Part shown: in pieces, positions 55,789 to 64,000 of the stretch
How positions within the stretch are numbered: the first letter of the stretch is position 1
Layout of the letters: each line of letters begins with the position of its first letter
DNA from: JACKBK01 sp963707275
Lineage (GTDB): Bacteria; Chloroflexota; Anaerolineae; JAAEKA01
NCBI GenBank assembly: GCA_963707275.1
Contig: CAVPPH010000015.1
Coordinates: forward strand, 201,904 to 265,903
DNA length: 64,000 nucleotides
Direction: 5' to 3'
Translations under genes and position numbers: made by a program
The notes under the pieces: generated by a model
What the model was told of the DNA's origin: nothing
Database searches by the model: none
The model's input: the letters and a program-made list of their open reading frames with translations, nothing else

Positions 55789-56617
55789 TTACATGTCGAT
55801 CTCCGCCAGCACCGGCAGATGGTCCGATGCTGTTGCCGTCTCGTCGGTTTGCCAAACGCCGCAGCGGCGAATGCCGGGCGCCAGCGGCGTCGATGCCCAA
55901 ATGTAGTCGATGCGCGCCAACGGGTCGTGGGCGGGATAGGTCGGCTGCGGGCCATCGGCAGACGGCTGGCTGGCCGCGGCATCGACGTAGCCGCGGCGCT
56001 GCAAACGCGCCGTAACATCCATGCTGCCGACGGCCAGGTTGTGCAGCTTGTCGTCGCTGAGCACCCGGTTCAGCGCCTCCTGGTCGTCCTCGAAGTCAGC
56101 GGCCGACAGCGCATTGAAATCGCCCAGTAATAAATGCGGTCGCGCCCGGTCGCGGCCGGTCCACTGAAAGACCGCGGCCAGCTGTATCAGCCGCGCCGCT
56201 TCGCTGAGGTAATCCAGGTGCGTGACGTAGACCGACAGGGTCGCCTTGCCGTCGGGCAGCAACAGCCGCACCTCCAGCAGGCCGCGCTGTTCGTGGCCTT
56301 CCACCGGCGTCAGATGATGGCCGGCGTGCGCCAGGATCGGCAGCCGCGACAGCAGCGCGTTGCCGTAGGATGCCAGCGGTGCAAAGGCGAACTGCGGCAT
56401 CAGCGCCACGCCGAAGGCATAGCGACATGCCCAGCAGGGCAGACAGCTCGTCCAGCGCCGCTTTGCTGCCATCGGGCGTCTCCAGCGGGTGGAACACCTC
56501 GTTGAGCGCCACGATATCGGCGCCGCTGGCCTGGATGATGCGCGCCAGCGCGGCCACGTCCACAGCGCCCGACGCGTTGCGCCAGCCGTGGATGTTGTAG
56601 GTCAGCACGCGCAGCAT
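55789..56617 (-). CDS. Endonuclease/exonuclease/phosphatase family protein, copy A (one frameshift)
   Basis: The N-terminal VLTYNIHGWRN and IVALNEVF are in one frame. After a surplus base near 56420 the other frame holds YVTHLDYLSEAARL, LLLGDFNALSAADF and SDHLPVLAEIDM. These are the EEP-family catalytic motifs (Asn, Glu, GDFN and SDH). The product is about 275 residues, cytoplasmic, with an unknown phosphodiester substrate. It is a paralog of the upstream gene, seven bases away. Confidence 0.87.
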
Positions 56618-56623
56618 GGCCGG

Positions 56624-57391
56624 CTAGCTCCAGTTGAACTCGGCCATCAGCGGCCGGTGATCGGAGGCCTGGTCGACCAATGCGCCGTTGACAACCTGGC
56701 AGTCGGCCAGAAAGGGCTGCATGACGGCGGGCACGAAGATGTAGTCGATTCTGAAGTCCATCACCGAGGGAAACGTGGCATGATCGCCCTGGCCGGCGGC
56801 CATGAAGGCATCGACGTAGCCGTTGCCTTTTAGCATACGTACGACAGGCGGTGTCAGGCGCTTGCTGCGCGGCCCGACCGGTCCGGGGGTGTTGAAATCG
56901 CCCATCAGCACGTGCGGCTCGTCGGCCTTGCTTTGCAGGGCCGTCAGCACGCCGCGCAATTGCCACATGCGCGTGCCCTCGAAGGCGTGGTCGAGGTGCG
57001 TCGAATAGATGGTGAACGCGTGGTCGCGGGCGACCTCCAGGTGCGCTGTGAGCATGTTGCGGCCCTGGGTGCCCGGCAGCTTGGGCAGGTAGTGGTTGGC
57101 GTCGGCGACGATGGGGCAGCGGCTCAGCACGGCGTTGCCGACCGGCCCCCACCAGCCGGCGCACTGGACCGTGCGGTTGCTCTCGCCGAAGGCCCAGTCC
57201 ATGCGCAACAGGTTGGCCAGATCGCGCAGCGGCGTGCTCTGGCCGTAGTGGGTATGCACCGGATGCAGCACCTCGTTGAGCGCGACCGCATCCGCGCCGG
57301 TGCTCTCGATGATCGCCGCCAGGCGTTCCACATCCATGCGCCCATCGCGTCCTTCCCACAGATGGACGTTGTAGGTCAGTACTTTCAACAC
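56624..57391 (-). CDS. Endonuclease/exonuclease/phosphatase family protein, copy B
   Basis: The 255-residue protein has VLTYNVHLWEGRDGRMDV, AVALNEVLHPVHTH, IYSTHLDHAFEGTRMWQL, HVLMGDFNTPGPVG and QASDHRPLMAEFNW. All EEP catalytic residues are present. It is a tandem paralog of copy A. A strong promoter and a palindrome lie upstream. The substrate is not predictable. Confidence 0.9.
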   Translation of the reverse strand: MLKVLTYNVHLWEGRDGRMDVERLAAIIESTGADAVALNEVLHPVHTHYGQSTPLRDLANLLRMDWAFGESNRTVQCAGWWGPVGNAVLSRCPIVADANHYLPKLPGTQGRNMLTAHLEVARDHAFTIYSTHLDHAFEGTRMWQLRGVLTALQSKADEPHVLMGDFNTPGPVGPRSKRLTPPVVRMLKGNGYVDAFMAAGQGDHATFPSVMDFRIDYIFVPAVMQPFLADCQVVNGALVDQASDHRPLMAEFNWS

Positions 57392-57417
57392 GGCTCCAGT
57401 GTCACGACAAGTCTGTG

Positions 57418-57450
57418 AGGACTGGCAGTCCTCCGAGGACTGCCAGTCCT
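57418..57450. repeat. Perfect palindrome in the 5' leader of the EEP gene pair
   Basis: AGGACTGGCAGTCCT, loop CCG, AGGACTGCCAGTCCT. Each arm is itself palindromic about its central base. It lies between the promoter and the start codon of the first EEP gene, so the transcript can fold there. Confidence 0.75.
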
Positions 57451-57474
57451 GAAATACGATCCAACCTGCGGCGT

Positions 57475-57503
57475 ATTGTAGTTCACTGACAGGCGCGTGT
57501 CAA
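57475..57503 (-). promoter_or_regulatory. sigma70-type promoter of the EEP gene pair
   Basis: TTGACA (57498-57503), 17 bases and TACAAT (57475-57480) on the minus strand, just after the WD40 gene end. Confidence 0.7.
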
Positions 57504-57542
57504 TCCTCCCCGCGGGTCTCCTCGCTCTCGTTCGTTCTGACC

Positions 57543-60500
57543 TTAATACTCCAACCCAAAGCTGTCGTCGCTCCTCCGGCGTTAGCAGCGGCGGATTGCG
57601 CTGCACGAGGTGCTCTGTGGCTGCCAGCAGATCGTCGAGGTTGGCATACCAGGTACGAGCGGTGTTGTCATCACTGGCGGTCACCACCAGCGCACCGTCC
57701 GGGCTGAAGGCCGCCGAGGTGACCGGACCCGTGTGGCCGGCCAGAGTGTACACTTCGTCACCCGTCGCCACATCCCACACCTTGGCGGTGTTGTCATCAC
57801 TGGCGGTCACCACCAGCGCACCGTCCGGACTGAAGGCCGCCGAGGTGACACCGGCGGTGTGGCCGGCCAGGGTGTGCAGCTCTGTACCCGTCGCCACATC
57901 CCACACCTTGGCGGTTCCGTCATCACCGGCCGTCACTATCAGCGCACCATCCGGACTGAACGCCGCCGAGGTGACCGGACCCGTGTGGCCGGCCAGAGCG
58001 TACACGTTCGTCACCCGTCGCCACATCCCACACCCTGGCGGTGTTGTCATCACTGGCGGTCACCACCAGCGCACCGTCCGGACTGAACGACCGCCGAGGT
58101 GACACCGATCGGTGTGGCCGGCCAGGGTGTGCAGCTCTGTACCCGTCGCCACATCCCACACCTTGGCCGTGTTGTCAGCACTGGCCGTCACCACCAGCGC
58201 GCCGTCCGGGCTGAAGGCCGCCGAGTAGACCGCTCCCGTGTGGCCGGCAAGGGTGTGCACTTCGTCACCCGTCGTCACATCCCACATCTTGGCGCTGTTA
58301 TCCCAACTGGCCGTCACCAACAGCTTGCCGTCCGGGCTGAAAACCGCCGAGAAGACCGGACCTGTGTGGCCGATCAAGGAGTGCAGCACTTTACCCGTCG
58401 CCACATCCCACACCTTGGCGCGTGTTGTCAGCACTGGCCGTCACCACCAGCGCGCCGTCCGGGCTGAAGGCCACCGAGTAGACCGAATCCGTGTGGCCGG
58501 CCAGGGTGTGCAGCATCTTACCCGTCGCCACATCCCACACCTTGGCGCGTGTTGTCCCAACTGGCCGTCACCACCAGCGCACCGTCCGGGCTGAAGGCCG
58601 CCGAGAAGATCGATCCCGTGTGGCCGGCCAGGGTGTGCAGCTTCTTTACCCGTCGCCACGTCCCACACCTTAGCGCGTGCTGTCCCAACTGGCCGTCACC
58701 ACCAGCTCGCCGTCCGGGCTGAAGGCCGCCGAGTAGACCGTATCCGTGTGGCCGGCCAGGGTGTGCAGCTTCGTCACCCGTCGCCACATCCCACACCTTG
58801 GCGGTGCTGTCATCACTGGCCGTCACCACCAGCGCGCCGTCCGGGCTGAAGGCCACCGAGTAGACCGCACCTGTGTGGCCGACCAGGGTGTGCACTTCGT
58901 TCCCCGTCGCCACGTCCCACACCTTGGCGGTGCTGTCATCACTGGCCGTCACCACCAGCTTGCCGTCCGGGCTGAAGGCCGCCGAGGTGACCGTATCCGT
59001 GTGGCCGGCCAGGGTGTGCACTTCGTTACCCGTCGCCACGTCCCACACCTTGGCGGTGCTGTCATTACTGGCCGTCACCACCAGCGTGCCGTCCGGGCTG
59101 AAGGCCGCCGAGGTGACCGTATCCGTGTGGCCGGCCAGGGTGTGCACTTCTTACCCGTCGCCACGTCCCACACCTTAGCGCGTGTTGTCCCAACTGGCCG
59201 TCACCACCAGCTCGCCGTCCGGGCTGAAGACCACCGAGGTGACCACATCCGTGTGGCCGGCCAGGGTGTGCACTTCGTCACCCGTCGCCACATCCCACAC
59301 CTTGGCCGTGCTGTCCCAACTGGCCGTCACCACCAGCTGCGCCGTCCGGGCTGAAGGCCGCCGAGTTGACCACATCCGTGTGGCCGGCCAGGGTGTGCAG
59401 CTTCGTCACCCGTCGCCACGTCCCACACCTTGGCGGTGTTGTCAGCACTGGCCGTCACCACCAGCTTACCGTCCGGGCTGAAGGCCGCCGAGAAGACCGG
59501 ACCCGTGTGGCCGGCCAGGGTGTGCAGCTTCGTCACCCGTCGCCACGTCCCACACCTTGGCGCGTGTTGTCCCAACTGGCCGTCACCACCAGCTTGCCGT
59601 CCGGGCTGAAGGCCGCCGAGTAGACCGTATCCGTGTGGCCGGCCAGGGTGTGCACTTCGTCACCCGTCGCCACATCCCACACCTTGGCGCGTGTTGTCAC
59701 CACTGGCCGTCACCACCAGCGTTCCGTCCGGGCTGAAGACCACCGAGTAGACCGTATCCGTGTGGCCGGCCAGGGTGTGCACTTCGTCACCCGTCGTCAC
59801 GTCCCACACCTTGGCGGTGTTGTCAGCACTGGCCGTCACCACCAGCGCGCCGTCCGGGCTGAAGACCACCGAGTAGACCGTATCCGTGTGGCCGGCCAGG
59901 GTGTGCAGCTTCGTTGCCAGTCGCCACGTCCCACACCTTGGCGCTGTTGTCCCACTGGCCGTCACCACCAGCTTGCCGTCCGGGCTGAAGGCCACCGAGG
60001 TGACCCGATCCGTGTGGCCGGCCAGGGTGTGCAGCTTCGTCACCCGTCGCCACATCCCACACCTTGGCGCGTGTTGTCCCAACTGGCCGTCACCAACAGC
60101 TTGCCGTCCGGGCTGAAGACCACCGAGTAGACCCCATCCGTGTGGCCGGCCAGGGTGTGCACTTCGTCACCCGTCGCCACGTCCCACACCTTGGCGCTGT
60201 TGTCATCACTGGCCGTCACCAACAGCTTTCCGTCCGGGCTGAAAACCGCTGAGAAGATAGATCCCGTGTGGCCAGCCAGGGTGTACACTTCGTCACCCGT
60301 CGCCACGTCCCACACCTTGGCGGTGTAGTCATTACTGGCCGTCACCAGCAGCTTACCGTCTGGGCTGAAAACCGCCGAGAAGACCGGTCCTGTGTGGCCG
60401 GCCAGGGTGTGCACTTCGTCACCCGTCGCCACGTCCCAGACCTTGGCGGTGCTGTCATTACTGGCCGTCACCACCAGCTTTCCGTCCGGGCTGAAAACCG

Positions 60501-63500
60501 CCGAGTTGACCGAACCCGTGTGGCCGGCCAGGGTGTGCAGCTTCGTCACCCGTCGCCACGTCCCACACCTTGGCCGTGTTGTCCCAACTGGCCGTCACCA
60601 CCAGCTTTCCGTCCGGGCTGAAGACCGCCGAGAAGACCGGACCGCGTGGCGACTGTGTTAGGCAAATTCATGCGCCAGGGTGGGGCATTGCGGTATCCCG
60701 CTGTCCAGGGCCATGGCGGCGTTGGCCAGGACGTAACCATCCTGGCCGCGAGTGACATTGATCGCCTCAATGGCTAGCAACAATGCACGTGATGGATCTG
60801 GAGCGGCTTTTGCCCACTCGTTCAAGGAACTGGCCGCCAGTTCGCCTGCTTTGGCGCGCCGGGCTTGTTTTTCGGCTTGCTTCTGGCTGGCGATTGCCTC
60901 AGCCTCACGTGTCGCTGCCAGGTTGGCGCTATCCAGCGCTTCGATCGCACGTGTGGCCGCGAGATCTGCGTTGCTCTGGGCCTCCGCTTGCCGGGTCTCA
61001 GCCAGGTTGGCGTTGCGGCCACTTTGAACTCCAAACCAGCCGGCAATGATGGCAAAAACGATGGCAACTGCACCAACACCAATCGCAATACGCGCGCGCT
61101 GGCGCAGTCGCGCTGCCGACCGCGCCTGTGCCTCTGCCTCCCGATCACGCAAAGCCAGGCTGGCATCCAAGAAGGCGCTTTCTCCTTGATTGAGGTCAGT
61201 GGTATGTTGCTCCGCCCACTCCTCAGCCTGCCCCAACTGCACGCCCCGGTACAGATAGCTCTCGTCCCGCTCGCTCTCCTCCCACTCGCGCGCCGCTTCG
61301 GTCAACCGGCGAGCCACCCGCAGGCCCTCCCGGTCCTCGGCCAGCCACTCCTGCAATGCCGGCCACTCCCGGATCAGCGCCTCGTGCGCCACTTCGGCCT
61401 CGTCCTGAAAGGTCGTTACCAGGCGGGCGTCGGCCAGCGTCTTCAGCACTGCCTCCACCGACGCACCAGACGCACCTTGCGGGATCAGCTCGCTGAGGGC
61501 CACACGCCGGCGCGTGTCGGGCGCGCCCTCGCCCAGCTCGGTGAGCCGCAGGAAGATGTTGCGCGCGATGGCCTGCTGATCCGGCGTCAACTCGCCGCCA
61601 TAGACATCGTCGGCAGTCTTGGCGATGGCGCCCTGCACCCGACCCGAGGCGACATAGCCGGCCAGGGTCAGCGTGCGACCGCGGCGGCGCTTCCAGGTCT
61701 CCAGCAGGGCGTGCGAGAGCAGCGGCAGCGCGCCCGGCTCCTCGCCCACATCCTGCAAGAGCATGTCTACCAGCCCTGGCTCCAGCTCCCAGCCGCTCCT
61801 GTCGGGCCGGCGCTTCGATGGCCTGGCGCAACTCGGCCGGACCCATGGCGCCGATGTAGCGCTGGTAGCGCTCCATGGCGGCGCGCAGGTTCTCGAACTC
61901 GGCGCACTGGGCATAGAAGTCGGCGCGCAGGGTCAGCACGACGACCGTAGAGGTATCGGCCGGATCGCATCCGCCGGCCTCCGGGCAGGCCGCGGCCAGC
62001 AGGTTGTCCACGAACGCCTTGCGCTGGGCCTTGTCCTTGCAGAGCGTGAACAACTCCTCGAACTGGTCCACGACCAGCAGCAGGCGGTCGCCCGCGCCCG
62101 GCTGGCTCAACAACCGGCGCACGTAGAAATGCAGGCTGCGAGCTTCCTTCGCCAGGTCGTCAACCAGCGTGGCCATGGCTGTCACCGACTCGCTGTCCCT
62201 GGTCAGGCTGGCAGCCAGGCTCTCCAGCGGTCGCGCGGTGGGCGTGATGATGTGTACCGGCCAGCGGTCGCTGCCCTCGGGCGGTGTGACGCCGTCTGCC
62301 AGCGGCTGGCCGGCCTGCATGGCCGCAACCACCCCGGCGCGCACCAGCGACGACTTGCCGCTGCCCGATGCGCCCACCACGGCCAGCAGGCTGTTGTGGC
62401 GCAGGAAGTCCACCAGTTCGGCGGTCAGCACCTCACGTCCGAAGAAGGTGGGCGCATCGGCCACATCGAAGTATTGCAGACCCTTGTAAGGCGACTGGCC
62501 GGGGGCGGGCGCGGTATCGTCGACACCGGGGATGGCCAGCAGCCGGCCGTCGGGCACGCGCATGAACAGCACCGGCACGGCCGCGCCGGGCAGGCGGGCG
62601 GTCATGAGCGAGGCGCGCGCCTGGTTGGCGGCCAGATCCACCACGCCGTGCTGCATGAGCTGGCTGTAAAAGGTGCGGGCAAAGGCGCGGGCGGTGGCGA
62701 TCGAGACGAAATCCTGCATGGCTACGACAGCCGGGATGCCGGCCTGCAAGAGTTGCGGCGCCAGGCCGCGGAAGGCGTCGGCCGGGCTGGTCTCGGCGGT
62801 CTGGCAACTGCCCAGGAAGACCAGTTGCAGCGGGTTGTCCGGGCCGGCCATGCGGGCCAACATGCCAGCCAGATCGCCGGCGTAGGTCGGCTCGACCGTG
62901 TTGTCCTTGCCTGCCAGGAAGAGCGCCGGCCCGCGCTTCTCCGCATAGCTGCCGTGGCCGATGAAGTGCAGAGCGTGAAAGCCGCGCCGCAGTGCGGCTT
63001 CGATGGCCGGCAAGGTACAGGGTCCTGCGAGCAGGGTCAGCTCCACCGGCAGACCGGCGACGGCCTCTTGCAGCGACTGGAACTCGGCGGCACGATCGAT
63101 CGCGGCCAGGCGGTATTTGTCCAGGTCGCCAGGATCGGCGATGGCCACCAGCACGCGCAGCTTCTCGTCGACGATCTGACGGCCGGGCGCGGCGGGCAGG
63201 GCAGGGAAACGCGAGAAGGGGGTCTTGTCAGAGGCGGCCAGGTCGTGCGCCGGGCTGGCGGGGCCGCCCGGCTGGCGCAACAGCTCCCAGCGCAGGACGT
63301 GCAGTTCCGGGGCGGTGGCATCGATGCGCAGCCGGATGCGGCACTGCCCGCCTGTGCCCATGGCCTTGTCCCAGGCTTCCTTGAGAGTCGGGTCGGCCAG
63401 CAGCCAGCGGTACAGGCGCTCACCGTCGCCCGCGTCGCGGCCGGGCGACTCCGGCAGCGCGCTGGCATCCAGATAGCCGCGCGGGAACTGGCGGCCGGCA

Positions 63501-63589
63501 ACGGTGAACTCGACAGGATAGCCGCGCGCCTCACGGTCGAGGATGCGGATTTCGAGGTCGGTGTAGGTTGGCGGTGGGGATGTTGGCAC
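57543..63589 (-). CDS. CHAT protease-nSTAND NTPase-WD40 giant protein (many frameshifts)
   Basis: The N-terminal half has a CHAT caspase-like domain with catalytic His in LHFIGHGSY and Cys in FLGSCQTAE. An nSTAND1 NTPase follows (SPYKGLQYFDVADAPTFFGR, Walker A GASGSGKSS, Walker B RLLLVVDQFEELF). One surplus base near 61800 shifts the frame. A membrane-like segment (IGVGAVAIVFAIIAGWFG) and coiled coil precede about 24 WD40 units. Each reads like LAGHTGPVFSAVFSPDGKLV then TASDNTAKVWDVATGDE. Roughly fifteen extra bases interrupt the units. The natural end seems to be EERRQLGLEY after one last frameshift near 57559. Such proteins are candidates for signal-activated proteolysis or immunity. Confidence 0.8.
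57660..60645 (-). repeat. About 24 tandem WD40-encoding units of about 126 bp
   Basis: The GHT codons (GTGTGGCC on this strand) recur at intervals of 126 to 129 bases, 23 times, plus one degenerate copy at the start. Units are nearly identical at DNA level. Extra bases recur at two fixed sites in the unit (GAAGCTGCAC and AACACGCGCC). The period and protein coding exclude a CRISPR array. Confidence 0.9.
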
Positions 63590-63597
63590 GCTTCCCT

Positions 63598-63975
63598 CTA
63601 TTGATCGCGCAGAGCGAACTCAGCCAGGTTGCGGATGTTGTCTTGCATGGCCTCGGGCAAGAGACTTTCCAAGAGGCGCAAAATCCGCCTTTGCAGGTCC
63701 CCCAAAGGGATTTGTTGCGAAACGATGATGCCACAGTGATGACGATCCGCGTGCCACCAGCGTTCGAAAATCGGGATGAAATCCTGCGTGTTGTGCGTCA
63801 GAAGCGTGCGCTGATCGTTTGCGGCATAGGTCAGCGAAAACTCGTCATCGAGAGTGTCGTGGCCAATCTCACGGGCAGAAATGCAGTCATAGCCGGCGCT
63901 GCGCAGGAATACCGCCAGCTTGGCGTTGACATCGGCATCCAGATACAGCCGAATGGATGCTTCAGAATTGGCCAT
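63598..63975 (-). CDS. DUF5615 PIN-like protein (probable toxin)
   Basis: This 125-residue protein begins IRLYLDADVNAKLAVFLRSAG, with DDEFSLTYAANDQRTLLTHN and TQDFIPIF, the DUF5615 PIN-like pattern. Members are thought to be ribonuclease toxins paired with a DUF433 antitoxin. The only upstream sequence left in the window ends a gene as SSR-stop at about 63988-63999, so a partner cannot be identified. The CHAT gene starts eight bases after its stop. Confidence 0.8.
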   Translation of the reverse strand: MANSEASIRLYLDADVNAKLAVFLRSAGYDCISAREIGHDTLDDEFSLTYAANDQRTLLTHNTQDFIPIFERWWHADRHHCGIIVSQQIPLGDLQRRILRLLESLLPEAMQDNIRNLAEFALRDQ

Positions 63976-64000
63976 GGAATTCCGCTACTATCTGGACGAG

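Noticed and set aside
57660..60645. CRISPR-like repeat array
   Set aside because: Units are about 126 bases, encode WD40 blades and lack unique spacers.
61673..63604. Long plus-strand ORF opposite the CHAT gene
   Set aside because: Antisense shadow without recognisable domains; the minus strand carries the CHAT and STAND motifs.
63988..64000. DUF433 antitoxin upstream of the DUF5615 gene
   Set aside because: Only three codons and a stop are in the window; identity cannot be judged.
1..64000. tRNA, rRNA, transposase or phage genes
   Set aside because: None were recognised on either strand by eye; a tRNAscan or profile search could still find a missed one.

Overview
The window is GC-rich bacterial chromosome that looks like Chloroflexota (Anaerolineae/Caldilineae type). 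Evidence: lipoproteins and secreted proteins with Pro/Thr stalks, secreted Asp-box/beta-propeller proteins, a GNAT-nitrilase fusion, a nucleotidyltransferase-phosphomannomutase fusion, a CHAT-STAND-WD40 giant and many short palindromic intergenic repeats. This assignment is inference from gene content. No rRNA, tRNA, CRISPR array or transposase was seen. Many genes are broken by a single extra base although both halves match one protein family. This insertion bias suggests residual consensus errors in a long-read assembly, so most split genes are annotated here as one gene.

Left part (0-14.5 kb): a MerR-type regulator, probably the B12-dependent light sensor type, is transcribed divergently from a three-gene operon (atypical SDR, SRPBCC protein, phytoene-desaturase-like FAD oxidase). 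L-lactate dehydrogenase, a glycerophosphodiesterase, the GNAT-nitrilase fusion, a lipoprotein hydrolase, a putative membrane metallopeptidase and an ABC exporter follow.

14.5-20.3 kb (minus strand) is the most striking locus. A promoter and cobalamin riboswitch precede a transcobalamin/intrinsic-factor-like secreted protein (DUF4430 domain plus alpha/alpha-toroid repeats), an ECF S component carrying its own extracellular DUF4430 domain, and EcfT. I read it as a B12 capture and uptake operon. 20.3-23.4 kb encodes two secreted proteins.

23.4-28.6 kb is a pstS-pstC-pstA-pstB2-pstB1-phoU phosphate operon. Its two ATPases carry complementary degenerate motifs, as in asymmetric heterodimeric ABC proteins. 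28.7-30.7 kb holds folP, an SDR lacking catalytic Ser and Tyr, and a small membrane protein. 30.8-39 kb holds a multi-propeller secreted protein, DNA photolyase, a TspO-like membrane protein and a dockerin-type secreted protein. 39-57.4 kb is a mixed housekeeping region: di-haem peroxidase, MFS transporter, P-domain secreted protein, HisN-like phosphatase, GMC oxidoreductase, methyltransferase, FGE-like protein, nitroreductase, LysM protein, nucleotidyltransferase, ROK kinase, sulfite-oxidase-like enzyme and two EEP hydrolases.

The right end (57.5-64 kb) is a giant CHAT-nSTAND-WD40 gene. It has about 24 near-identical WD40 units of about 126 bp, with the same +1 frameshifts recurring at two fixed sites in the unit. 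A DUF5615 PIN-like toxin gene lies just upstream.
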